Of a stretch of 64,000 nucleotides of DNA, positions 46,714 to 57,059 are shown in pieces. Source of the DNA: Sinotaia quadrata (taxonomy: Eukaryota; Mollusca; Gastropoda; Architaenioglossa; Viviparidae); the NCBI GenBank assembly GCA_028829895.1, contig CM054181.1, positions 68,563,259-68,627,258 of the forward strand. The letters run 5' to 3'. The position numbers and the translations under genes are program-made. The notes under the pieces are model-generated. The model was not told the DNA's origin and searched no databases. It saw nothing but the letters and a program-made list of their open reading frames with translations. Within the stretch, counting starts at the first letter, position 1. Every line of letters begins with the position of its first letter.

Positions 46714-48402
46714 ATGGACAGTCCCTACCCACAGAATTTAAAAAGACACTACCAAACAAAAGATTCCAATTTCGGATACAATTTAACAACCGAAGAGAGG
46801 AAAAGGAAATGCATGGAGCTGGTGAAAAATTTGGAGAAACAACAAACTGTTTTCACTAAACAGTCTTCAATTCAAGATGCTGCAACAGAAGCTAGTCTGG
46901 TGCTGTCACACAGAATTGTAAAACACAACAAGCCATTTTCTGATGGCGAGTTCATCAAGAAATGTTTGCTAGATGCAGCAAACATTATGTGTCCAGAACA
47001 AAAAAAAACAAATTTGACAACATTACTTTATCAAGGAGAACTGTGGTCAGACGTGTTGACAAGATAAGTAACAATCTGATGCATAAACTTCAAGATGCAA
47101 ATAAACAATTTTTGTGGTACTCTCTTGCATTGGATGAGAGTACTGATGTACATGATACTACCCAATTTTTGATATTTATACATGGAATAAACACTTCTTT
47201 CAAACTCACTGAAGAGTTACTAAATGTTGAGTCACTCAAAGACACAACCACAAGCCATAATATATTCAATGCTGTTAATAACTATATTAAAAGAACTGGG
47301 CTGGTTTGGAACAAGATGGCAAGTGTTACAAATGACGGAGCTCGTGCTTTGACCGAAAAAAATGTAGGTCTGGTAAAGTTGATAAGTGATAAGATTAAAG
47401 CAGAATATCCTGACCACACATTATTACCACTTCACTGTGTGATCCATCAAGAAAATCTGTGTAAAACTGTTTTGAATATCAAGCATGTTATTGACCCAGT
47501 TGTCCCAATTCAACTTCATCAGATCAAGAGGACTTAATCACAGACAGTTCAAGGCATTACTTGACGATTTGGAAACTGAACATTCCGATATGCTGTACCA
47601 CACCAGTGTTCGATGGCTGAGTCTCTGCAAGGTGTTGAGGCGAGTGTGGGACCTCAGAGAAGAAATAGTGATGTTCCTAGAGATGAAGGGCATTGAATGT
47701 GACTTTAATACTAACATTGTCAATAAAGAGTGGAAGTTAGACTTTATGTTTGTCATTGAAATTATGAAAAAGTTAAATGAACTGAATGTCAAACTTCAGG
47801 GCAATTGTGTGTTTGCACATGAACTGTATGTACATGTAAAATAATTTCGGACAAAACTCTCACTGTTCTCCAGACAAGCAAGTGAAAAAAAGTTTTGTCA
47901 CTTCCCTTTGCTGAAACAAGAAACCATTTCTGGTGAAATGACTGAAAAGTATAAAGTCCAATTAAATGCACTGACTGATGAATTTGGAAGGAGATTTAAA
48001 GATTTCTAGAACTTAGAGCCACAGTTTAATATTCTCAGTTCCCCTTTTGGTGCAGAAGCTGATACAGCCCCGGAGGACATACAGTTAGAGCTTCTTGACT
48101 TACAAGCAGATCATGACCTGAAAGAGAAATTCAAGTCAGATGGTTTGCTGGATTTCTATGGATCTTTATCAGAAGAATCATTTCCCAACTTGAAAAGTTT
48201 TGCAGCAAAACTTTTATCATTGTTTGGATCAACATACATTTGCGAACAAGCATTTTCTTGCTTGAAGATCAACAAATCTAAGAATAGGTCTTTATTGTCG
48301 GACTGCAACTTGCATGCTGTCATGCGAATTTCAACAAGTAAACTTGCTCCAGATTTCAAGAATATTGTTAAAAATTGCAAGCAGTTACATACATCTCATT
48401 AG
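46714..48402 (+). pseudogene. hAT transposase (GTF2IRD2/ZBED-like), disrupted
   Basis: Starts with an ATG at 46714. NLKRHYQTK looks like the second half of a BED zinc finger whose CxxC half is absent. KHNKPFSDGEFIKKCLL follows, typical of this hAT lineage. The frame then shifts near the poly-A run at 47000-47009. The second segment holds SLALDESTDVHDTTQFLIF and MASVTNDGARAL (catalytic aspartates of the RNase H-like fold) and PLHCVIHQENLC. A second shift near 47500 returns to the first frame: VRWLSLCKVLRRVWDL follows, then stops at 47842 (TAA) and 48007 (TAG), then the C-terminal dimerisation segment ICEQAFSCLKINKSKNRS to the stop at 48400. Two frameshifts and two stops make it non-functional. 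The ends could still be mobilised by a related enzyme. Confidence 0.92.
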
Positions 48403-48744
48403 AAATCAATAATTGCAATGACAATGTAGTCAGTTTGTGTCTAAATTAAAGCCACTGATAGATAATTTTAAAAATTTATTATAATAAAAAAATGTAAAAT
48501 CTTAACAAATTAGTAAAAGTGTTAGTCCATATTGTAAAATATAATGTATAAATGTATAAGTAAAATAAAATTGCATTAATTGGTTATTTATAGTTTTATA
48601 CTGTTCAATAACCTATAAATAATTCATAATTACTTATTGTGTTAGGTTGCTGTAAACAAAGTGTGTGTAATATATATATGCGGCCCCCCAATAACTTTAC
48701 ATTTGTCAATGTGGCCCTACACACAAAAAGTTTGCCCACCCCTG

Positions 48745-48905
48745 GTTTAGTTGTATGTATGGTTTGTATACATTGTTCGGTTTATTTATGTGAATTCCTT
48801 GTATACAGTGTTCAGTTTAGTTGTGTGTATAGTTTGTAAACAGTGATCAGTTTAATTGCATGAATTGTTTATTTGTAGTATTCAGTTGAACATACTCATA
48901 TAATA
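48745..48905. repeat. ~35-bp degenerate repeat flanking the hAT element
   Basis: Recurring gtttagttgtgtgtatagtt and tgtatacagtgttcag words. The hAT target site lies inside this array. Confidence 0.75.
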
Positions 48906-48929
48906 CATTTTATTAAATACAAGTAGGAG

Positions 48930-49320
48930 ACATCGATATAAAAAAGTACATGAAATATTTCTAAGTCCATTCTCTCGCAATCAGTCAGTTTAACTCACCA
49001 TCAAGCTAAAGGCTGTCTTTTAAAACCATACTTTTTTTCTTGCCACTTCAAATTCAAAGTGATTAGACAGTAGAATTTTCTACAGCAAGTAAACTTTGGT
49101 GGTCTATTTCTCGTAAATCATAACAAATGGATAAATAAAACTACTTGTTCAGTTTGCATTATGTCAATATTCTAGAATATTCTTGCCGCCATGTTTACTG
49201 CAACTCAGACACTTTCAAAAATACCGTCATAAGGAGTGCCCAAGGTCGGGTTACTCTGACAATTTAGCAATTTAACAATTCAATTTTAAAATCGTAAGAG
49301 GCAAATTTACTCTGTCACAG
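48930..49320 (+). repeat. DR1 dispersed repeat copy
   Basis: Contains gaaatatttctaagtccatt, ccacttcaaattcaaagtga, tagaattttctacagcaagt, ataaatcataacaaatgg and the 3' edge ggcaaatttactctgtcaca. It aligns over its length with the 60.7-61.1 kb copy. Confidence 0.88.
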
Positions 49321-49735
49321 ACTGAAATAGGCAAGTGAGTGGTGGGTATACAGGCTTTTAAAACCCATTTAGAGAATTTAAATTTAATACAAGGATATTC
49401 ACAGGGTATACCCTGGTATATTTTAATCATATGCATGAAAATGTGCAGAGAATAAAACTGCATTTCAAACGAACACAGAGTAGTTCATTCAAAGGCATTA
49501 TTAACAAATACTTTTTTCTTTAATTTAAATTAGTGTCAATGTGTTTAGAATAAAGTTATTAAATGCAACACCTGGAGGCCCAAATTGTAGGTAATGTGGA
49601 AAATAGCTGTGCTTATTATTAGTATACTGAATATGTATAATATTTGAACTGTAGAACTGCACATAACTTTATAAACAAATGCACAATATTTGTACGTTGA
49701 AGTTGTGCAATAACTGTAAACTAAATCATCCACGT
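49321..49735. other. Spacer, nothing recognised
   Basis: AT-rich non-coding sequence. Confidence 0.5.
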
Positions 49736-50185
49736 TGTTTGTGCCCCTATTGACATTAATTGCAAACTAAACTCTCCACATTATTTGTGCATCTATTGGC
49801 ATTAATTGCAAACTAAACTTTCCACATTATTGTGCATCTATTGGCATTAATTGCAAACTAAACTTTCCACATTATTGTGCACCTATTGGCATTAATGGCA
49901 AACTAAACTATCCATATTATTGTTCACCTATTGGCATTAATTGCAAACTAAACTATCCATATTATTGTTCACCTATTGGCATTAATGGCAAACTAAACTA
50001 TCCATATTATTGTTCACCTATTGGCATTAATTGCAACCTAAATTATCCACATTATTTGTGCACCTATTAGCATTAGTTGCAAACTAAAATACCCAATGTG
50101 CATCTATTATCTTTAATTGCAACCTAAATTATCCACATTATTTGTGCATCTTTTGGCACTAAATGCATATTAAACGTGCACGTAT
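49736..50185. repeat. ~45-bp minisatellite, about 10 copies
   Basis: Unit cacctattggcattaattgc then aaactaaactatccatatta. Confidence 0.95.
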
Positions 50186-51100
50186 TGTGTACCAAAAGTG
50201 CGCAATATTGTGTGTTAAATTCGCGCATTTTTCTGAACCAAACGTGCAAATTATTTGTGGACATAATCGCATCCTTTTATGTCGTCCAGCGTTTATGAAT
50301 AAAATGTGAACACACAAAACTCAATGTAAAAAGCCCAGCGGCCTTCTGTGTAGTATGTTCAAGTAAGTGGAGGTAAAACATTTAGTGTTCACATTTTCAG
50401 CAATGTCTCTTGCATCTGTTCATTTGCAGCCACAATCTCCCTTCGTTTGTTTCAACTGTTAAGCCAAGGACACAAGCAAGGCAGAGAGTTCATTTAGGCA
50501 TTAATTTTAATCGTTTTTTTAATAGACATCTATATCACATCACTGTTAGTTTAAGTGGAGACTACTTTAAAAACCAAAGAAAATCCATTATATATATTAA
50601 AATAAAACTATAGGCACTGTTAAAGCTATGGTTATGTCAAACGTCATGGCTAGAGTATGGTATTAATTAGATGCAAAATTGTTAAATTTAGTAATAAAAG
50701 TCAAACAGGAATAAAAATATTCGCCGCAACATAAGGCAGCCATATATATAATTATATATATATTTAATGAGCCCAGCCCATGAAAATGACGTCGAATAGT
50801 TACGTGTTTGGAATGAAACCCAGATCTTTGCATAGGTCACGTGTTACACCTTGAGTGCTTGTGTTACACTCCATGACATCATCGGTAAGGATTGTGCACC
50901 CCATCGAAATCCATGTAGAAGTAGAGGTTGTTTTGCTCACTCGCTAATATAAAAACAACAACTTCCCAATAAGACCGTGACTCATTACTTCAATGTGGAA
51001 CACCCAGTTTTGAAGTTCAAATCGAACGAATGACCTAGATTTGGTCCCTGAAACGATCTGAGAATGTAGAGTACTAGTTGACATGTACTGAATTTGGACA
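50186..51100. other. Intergenic spacer downstream of SKL2, nothing recognised
   Basis: AT-rich, with a TA-rich run at 50741-50766. Short frames only. Confidence 0.45.
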
Positions 51101-51312
51101 CTCTGCGTGTCCTGTAAGGTCGCATAATAATTCAGGATGCTGGTTTAGGATAATGCCTGTCCTTGACGCCATCCAAGATCGGAAGAATAATTTATTTACG
51201 GTCGGCTGATTTAGGACACTACTTGTCCTTGGTGCCATCCAAGACTGAAGAATATTTATTCAAGCAGACATTTTTAGGACACTGCTTGTCCTGACAGCGT
51301 CTGAAAAAATGT
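51101..51312. repeat. ~65-bp degenerate array abutting the SKL2 stop codon
   Basis: Three copies share ttaggacactacttgtcctt, gccatccaagactgaagaat and tttattcaagcagacattt. The tcaagcag word of the unit recurs at 51314-51321, where its first three bases are the complement of the SKL2 stop, and again inside the coding end at 51341-51348. Confidence 0.8.
51255..51260 (-). terminator. Candidate polyadenylation signal of SKL2
   Basis: AATAAA on the minus strand about 54 bases after the stop. Another copy overlaps the coding end (51323-51328), and further T-rich words follow. Inferred only. Confidence 0.35.
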
Positions 51313-51313
51313 G

Positions 51314-51716
51314 TCAAGCAGCTTTATTGAGTACGCTTTTCTCAAGCAGTGTTTTTAAATCGTAGATCTGACGGTTCAAAGAGAGAATGACCTTCTCAAA
51401 GCCATCCAAGCGAATCCGGAAGTACTGTTGGTCTTTTTGAATGCGATCTACTGACTCTTGCAAGTCGACTACGCCGCTTTGCACCTCTGAAATGCCAGCT
51501 CTCGAGATCCACAATCTTGTCTGCCGTTCTTCCAGAATGCGCCTTGCTCTCGCTGCCCGCCACAGAGCGAGGCGGTGACCTTGCATCTCTGGTGACGTGT
51601 ACGATTTTCCGTTCCGTAGGAGGATGCAGATCTGGATCGCGTGCTTGATGACGTTAATTGCCGCCTGTTCTTTTTTCTTGTTCAGATTTATTGCCTTTAC
51701 AAATGTGTTTATGTAT
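51314..51716 (-). CDS. KCNN-like: SKL2 exon 4: calmodulin-binding-like domain and coiled coil
   Basis: Last exon of the second SK-like gene (exons 57717-57486, 55034-54850, 53385-52688, 51716-51314, about 505 residues). After gtgtgttgcag the phase-2 junction restores an arginine, giving DERYINTF, the counterpart of AEKYVHTF in SKL1. YINTFVKAINLNKKKEQAAI and NVIKHAIQICILLR correspond to the calmodulin-binding helix, with the conserved tryptophan position I here. A basic segment GHRLALWRAARARRILEERQ follows, then a coiled coil (VVDLQESVDRIQKDQQ, IRLDGFEKVILSLNRQIYDL). It ends SVLNKAA and TGA. Calcium gating by calmodulin is likely by family but unproven. Confidence 0.92.
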
Positions 51717-52234
51717 CTGCAACACACTGCTGGATTAGTCTTGTAATTTTCGGTATATTTTATTCGTGTCATAAAACTCTCTCTCTCTAATTACCTCCCC
51801 TCCTTGCATCTTCTATACTGTATGTGATTTATTTCTATTTATACACTGTAACTAAGGAATCATAAAATATATTCGACAAGATATATATGAGCGTTGTAGA
51901 AATCAACAAGCTGTATGCTTTCTCTTAAGTTTTTATTCATTACAGGTACATTACGATATTTATTAAAACAGCTATCCAAATATTACAACAATTTGAATAA
52001 AACTGTGAATACTTAGATTCAGTAACTATTTCTGAAACTCTGAACTGATCTTTCGTAATTTGTTATTAACGTTGTGTAAGTGAATTTTATCACAATTCAT
52101 AATAATCGGTGTTGCTGTCAACAGCATTGGTGTTGTGATCGCCTTAAATCCGGAATTAAGCCTAAGGAAAAATACTTCGAAAACACTCTATCTAACAACG
52201 CCATTTTAATCAATCGATACTGTGACATCCCTAT

Positions 52235-52680
52235 CGCCATCAAGACTAATCTTACTTTCTTTAGGTCCCTATCGCCTATCCCTATCCCTATCACACAGTA
52301 GGTCTAATCTTACTTTTGTTAAGTCCCTATCGCCATCAAGATTAATCTTACCTTTCATCATGTCCCTTTCACAATATACTAACTTTACTTTTCATCACAT
52401 CCCTGTCCCCACCCTCCAAAACTAATCTTACCTTTCTTCACATCCCTGTCCCCGCCCACCAAAACTAATCTTACCTTTCATTACATCCCTGTCCCCGCCC
52501 ACCAAAACTAATCTTACCTTTCATCACATCCCTATCCCCGCCCACCAAAACTAATCTTACATTTCATTACATCCCTGTCCCCGCCCACCAAAACTAATCT
52601 TACCTTTCATCACATCCCTGTCCCCACCCTCCAAAACTAATCTTACCTTTCCCTGTCCCTGTCCCCACCCTCCAAAACTA
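52235..52680. repeat. 43-bp array carrying copies of the SKL2 exon 3 splice donor
   Basis: About ten units run up to the exon 3 boundary. The best five are exactly 43 bp apart. On the minus strand each good unit reads tgatgaaaggtaagattagt followed by a tttggngggnggggacaggga-like tail. The true boundary is gatgaaag|gtaaaattag at 52688/52687. Perfect AAAG-GTAAG copies lie at 52347-52355, 52427-52435, 52470-52478, 52513-52521, 52599-52607 and 52642-52650. The copy at 52556-52564 has lost the GT. Confidence 0.95.
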
Positions 52681-52687
52681 ATTTTAC

Positions 52688-53385
52688 CTTTCATCAGTGG
52701 TGTACTTCAGACAATTAGCTAATGTGATGACGAGCAGTGCTGTGCTGACCACGCCCGTCATCCCCAGAAAGCAGACGATCACTCTGGCGCACGCAGACCG
52801 TGGTACGACATCGCCATAGCCGACAGTCAGGAATGTGATTACGGTTAGCCACAGGGACTGAGAAAACGTGAAGTCCGTCAGCAGAGGTCCGGCCTCCTCG
52901 ACTGGGAATCGGTCATGCGGCTTTGCAGACTGACCCGAGTACAAGACATCGTCGATCGTCATCGCCTTGGAGTCGTTGATCAGGGGGTAAGTGTACACCT
53001 CACACACCCGCAGGTTCCAGCTACAGATGAGAAGCGCTCCCACCATCCAGGACCCGATAAGAACGAAAGGCGAAGAGGAGTGGATTGTACGGATAACAAA
53101 CCACACCTTGATGTTGATGCTGGACAGGACACTGTAGGAGCGGCCGGACGTGTTCATGAAGAGGTCACTATGTACAACGAAAAAGCGACATATCAGGTAA
53201 AGGCGCAGAAACACCGTAACGGTCAGCACTCCATTGACGGGGATGCCAGCGCTATGCACTTCATGGTCGATCGTTATAAACGACGGGATAGTGGCAGTCA
53301 GGAAAGGTAGAGGGTGTAGTAAACATATAAACAATTCAGCAAATAGTTGCAACCATTTCACGGAGAATAACGCAAAGCGCCAGAT
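52688..53385 (-). CDS. KCNN-like: SKL2 exon 3: S3-S6 and pore of SK-like channel, with enlarged turret
   Basis: Begins after tgtgtcttcag with IWRFALF, the counterpart of DWRIAMT in SKL1, and covers residues 140 to about 372. FICLLHPLPF (S3), FLRLYLICRFFVV (S4 region) and IKVWFVIRTIH (S4-S5) lead to S5 ending WNLRVCEVY. Then comes an unusually long turret (residues about 272-314, 43 residues against 10 in SKL1) containing INDSKAMTIDDVL and EEAGPLLTDFTF. The pore helix is QSLWLTVITFL, the filter TVGYGD at residues 326-331 (52827-52810), and S6 ends LVITLANCLKYTTDE. Neighbouring features are the 43-bp decoy-donor array downstream and an (ATT)n tract directly upstream of the acceptor. The exon ends in phase 2, as in SKL1. 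Confidence 0.95.
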
Positions 53386-53392
53386 CTGAAGA

Positions 53393-53394
<2 letters not shown>

Positions 53395-53435
<41 letters not shown>
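53395..53435. repeat. (AAT)n tract beside the SKL2 exon 3 acceptor
   Basis: About 13 triplets. Translated on the minus strand it gives a false poly-leucine extension upstream of exon 3. Confidence 0.95.
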
Positions 53436-54692
53436 CAACCTCCAGCATCGTAACAGTCAACAGTACATTTTAAAATATATATTTGAAATAATTATAATAT
53501 TTGTAAACTGTTATTTATTTCTGACTGTGTGTGTGCGTGGGTGGTGGGTGGGGGTGGGATTTCTGATGATTATAAGTAATGAAATTACTGACATACACAA
53601 TAGTAATTAAACACAGTCCCGTAGCAATCCATCAATAACTACAGAAACGTGTGGTGATCAAAACGTGGTGTCGACGTGATCAAGACAGAATTTGTTATAG
53701 ACTTCTCCCTATAATCTTATGGCAGCTCTAATCTTCTTTCAGGAATCTTATGGCAGTTCTAGTATTTTCCCAGTAATCTTATCGCTCTAGTCTAATAAAA
53801 GCAAGCGAAATACAGCAATTGTCTAATCCTAGAATGCATATAGCAGAACTAATCCAATCCAAAAATGCTTATGGCGGCTGTAATTTTTTCCAGTGTGATC
53901 ATGACAGCGATACTTTTATATGGCAACAAAATTTAAATAAAATACAATGAATGAGATGTAAGATCCATGCATGCATGAACAAATATTATCGCGGAGATAC
54001 ACAAACACATATACGCTTGTGTGAAAACTGAGTAATTCAGTGTGACTTTACAGCTATTGTTTACCGAAGAGAAATCGTTAAGGATGCTTCAGACAGAATT
54101 ATGTGGCATGTTTGAATAATTCACAAGTGAAAATAGATGCCAAAACTGACCAGGACTTTACCATTATTTTCTTTTCTATTTTCTCTGAACCATATTTATC
54201 GTCCGCTGCGTGAAATCTCTTTGATACATGCTTTCTTAAAATCCGCTACAAAATGAAAAACTATGCGACTTTTATTCGCTCGAATTATTGCTCATGCAAT
54301 CGACGTTTCCTATCGTTAACATTTTTGCAAGAAACATCTCTAACGACACAATGACTCATGAACTTACCTCCAAGGCTTCCATGGATACTGCCTATTTCGC
54401 GCAAAACCTTTCTCAGCCATTTTTAAACCTCGTGGCAGCCTCTGAACTGGTTTTAGTTTGCTGATTTTATTTTAATTTTTCTGTGTTTATATAAGCTGTG
54501 CTTATCGTAAAACATTTAATTAGTCTTTTGACATGATATACTACGAGTAGAAGAATTTCTTTTCAATTGTTTTTCATTGTTCTTATTTTGTACATAGCAT
54601 TTACTCTAGGTGCTATTGCCTGTTATATTAAGTTCGCGCATGCGCACACGTTAAAGTAAAAGACAGTTGCACCCAAAGCACATATTAATTGC

Positions 54693-54693
<1 letters not shown>
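53436..54693. other. SKL2 intron 2, main part
   Basis: Holds degenerate copies of aatcttatggcagctctaat at about 53720-53890 and otherwise single-copy AT-rich sequence. No coding signal. Confidence 0.5.

Positions 54694-54760
<67 letters not shown>
54694..54760. repeat. (CA)n microsatellite in SKL2 intron 2
   Basis: About 32 CA units with one interruption, some 90 bases inside the intron from the exon 2 donor. Confidence 0.97.
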
Positions 54761-54849
54761 GAACTAAAAAATATGAGGAAGAACAGCTGCATGCATTCAC
54801 ATAGAACGAACTGGATTAGTTCGAAGATAGCCAAACACTTCTCTCTTGC

Positions 54850-55034
54850 CTGTATATGCCTGATTTTATCGTTTACTCCTTGTTGTAAAGTGTTCGCGTG
54901 ATATGCAATGATAAATATGCACAGAAAGAAAGTGGAAGCAGTGGTGGTAAACTTAAGAGCCAACGAAACCAGCGAGCAATCATCGATGATACTACAGAAA
55001 CGCAACTCCGTATCCATCACCACCAGAACAATTC
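54850..55034 (-). CDS. KCNN-like: SKL2 exon 2: S1-S2 of SK-like channel
   Basis: Acceptor catttttgcag (AG at 55036-55035) is followed by GA, which completes a glycine split in phase 1, as in SKL1. It encodes GIVLVVMDTELRFC (S1 with TEL), an acidic loop IIDDCS, and S2 ending IIAYHANTLQQG. The 3' end has two options, both phase 0. One is a GC donor at cag|gcaagag (54850/54849), which gives DKIRHIQ before exon 3 and mirrors the SKL1 ending TGFQ. The other is a GT donor at gga|gtaaac (54877/54876), which removes nine residues. I prefer the GC form because SK channels keep about 14 residues between AYH and the DWRI motif: the GC form gives 16, the GT form only 7. Confidence 0.85.
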
Positions 55035-55139
55035 CTGCAAAAATGAATAAATTAATTGAGAAAAGTACATATTCCAATAGACAGATAACGATACCAACCA
55101 ATTAAAAACAAATACCTCAATGCGTACTTTTCTATGCTA

Positions 55140-55650
55140 GACTAGAAACAGAATAAAATGGAGATCAGTAAATTAACGATCAAACAAACAAATACACGGA
55201 CATAAATAAAACTGACAAATAAATAAGTAAACAGGCAAATACAATACAAACCATGCAAATAAAGAAAGAAAGAAATGTGTGCGGTTAAGAGTACAAGAAA
55301 AGCAAATTGGATGTAAATAAACAAAAAAGCTAAACAAATAAATTAACTTATACATAAAACAATCTAACATTATTTAATTTTAATTCTTACACAAGCAAAA
55401 TAAACTAAGCACATGAATGAAAACATACTTACAAACAAAAGAATTAAATAATAAATTAATAAAAAAAAAACCATAGTAACAAATAAATAAATTAATATCT
55501 AAATAAAAACAATAAATAATTAATTACGTTTTAAAATAGTTAAACAAATAATTAATCAGTTCATAAATAAATACAAATAAACAGTCAAGTTAATTCATAC
55601 ATATTTTTGAAGAACAAATGAAAACATGATTACAAAACATAAATAAATGT
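55140..55650. repeat. A-rich (AAAT/AAAC)n-type low-complexity tract
   Basis: Repeated aaataaataa and aaacaaacaaat words over about 500 bp, with very few G. Confidence 0.88.
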
Positions 55651-55984
55651 TTAATTTATTATTTACAAGCAATGGCACCTCGACAGGAATGTGTGAATGT
55701 AGTAGTTGTGAAAGATTAATATATTTATCACATTATTATTCAGTAGTAATACTAATCAGACAAGAAACTGTCACTATGGAGAGTTTCTCAATTGCCCACT
55801 ATACCGATGTGATCAGTGACCTGGCTTGAGGTAGAGCGAGATAACTTCCGTCTTAAATGTTAATGTTACTTTAATGAATGATGCGAATTAGAGTAGGCAA
55901 GTCTCGATCCAAATTATCGATGCAATGTTATAGATTTCAATTTTCAATACTTACTCTGATGAAACGATGATTTCAGTTGAATAT

Positions 55985-56128
55985 AGCTTGTTTTGTAGTC
56001 TCTGCGTATATTGTAGTCTCTGCGTATATTGTAGTCTCTGCGTATATTGTAGTCTCTGTGTGTATTGTAGTCTCTGCGTATATTGTAGTCTCTGTGTGTA
56101 TTGTAGTCTCTGCGTATATTGTGGCATT
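55985..56128. repeat. 18-bp minisatellite, 8 copies
   Basis: Unit tagtctctgcgtatattg with a tgtgtgtattg variant at two positions. The period of six codons keeps frames open on both strands. Confidence 0.97.
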
Positions 56129-56187
56129 GTTTGGGCGAGCGATAACGCGTTGACAGATCTGATTTTGCTTTTGTTTCTAATGCTAGT

Positions 56188-56420
56188 AATAGTGCTGTAC
56201 ATCTTTGCAATGAATAGTTACAGTACAGTGCGTGCTCTAGGACATTTTTATCCTGCTATGTTGTTTGATGTACTCTTTGTTGTATTAGAAGTTTGTATAT
56301 TTAGTGCTGTACATCTTTGCAATGAATAGTTACAGTACAGTGCGTGCTCTAGGACATTTTTATCCTGCTATGTTGTTTGATGTACTCTTTGTTTGTATTA
56401 GAAGTTTGTATATTTAGGAA
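56188..56420. repeat. ~115-bp two-copy near-perfect direct repeat
   Basis: Both copies run from gtgctgtacatctttgcaat to ttagaagtttgtatatttag with almost no difference, which indicates a recent duplication inside SKL2 intron 1. Confidence 0.96.
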
Positions 56421-56789
56421 GCAGATCGTTTACATTTTTAATTGATGCATTTTTGCATGATGACTGATTTTATTGTATTTGTGTATTTTGTGATTTGTGT
56501 GTGAGAGAATGCTTTTTCTATAGAACCACCCACCCACCCAACATACATTTTATTTTAGTTCTAATCATTTAAATTATATATTAGTAAATGGTTGTGTTAA
56601 TGCATCATCATGGTAGTTTTATTATATACTTGATTTGTTACATAGTTCTCAGGCCTTTATTTGATATTTGAAATTAAGTAAGGAAACAGAAATTATTTTA
56701 GCGGTATTTTTCCTACTGGTTGTCCTTCATGTCGTTAGGAGCGTTCTTTGACGGCCGCACCCCTAAAATATAATGAACACTGCAGGTGT

Positions 56790-56910
56790 GTTTAAGGATC
56801 GCTTTTATCGCTGTCTGTGTCTACCTGAGCCATGTACGCCTATGTCTGCCTGAGCCATGTACGCCTATGTCTGCCTGAGCCATGTACGTCTGTGTCTGCT
56901 TGAGCAATGC
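56790..56910. repeat. 27-bp minisatellite, ~4 copies
   Basis: Unit tgtctgcctgagccatgtac then gcctatg. Confidence 0.95.
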
Positions 56911-57059
56911 CCTGTACTGTGTCTAATTGAAATAAAGACAATGCAACAATAAAATAACCAAGCGTGTTGTCATCTCTGTTGTTGTGGCTGTCATCCATCA
57001 TCATCATTCGTCAGCATTGTCCACACTAGGACCCGACCCACCTCATTCGACCATCGCAT

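Larger units (their letters stand above)
46288..48744 (+). mobile_element. hAT-superfamily DNA transposon, 2457 bp, with TIRs and 8-bp TSD
   Basis: Left end taggggtgggcaaact and right end agtttgcccacccctg are inverted repeats, differing only in the outermost base. Sub-terminal gcggccc-rich blocks (46307-46345, 48680-48716) extend the symmetry. The 8-bp gtttagtt is duplicated on each side (46280-46287 and 48745-48752), the target-duplication length expected for hAT elements. It encodes a hAT transposase on the plus strand, now broken (separate entry). It inserted into a weak tandem repeat containing ttcagtttagttgtgtgtat. It lies between the two convergent channel genes and touches neither. Confidence 0.95.

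Noticed and set aside
53385..53460. Poly-leucine N-terminal extension of SKL2 exon 3
   Set aside because: It is the translated (ATT)n intron tract upstream of a good acceptor; family alignment starts at IWRF.
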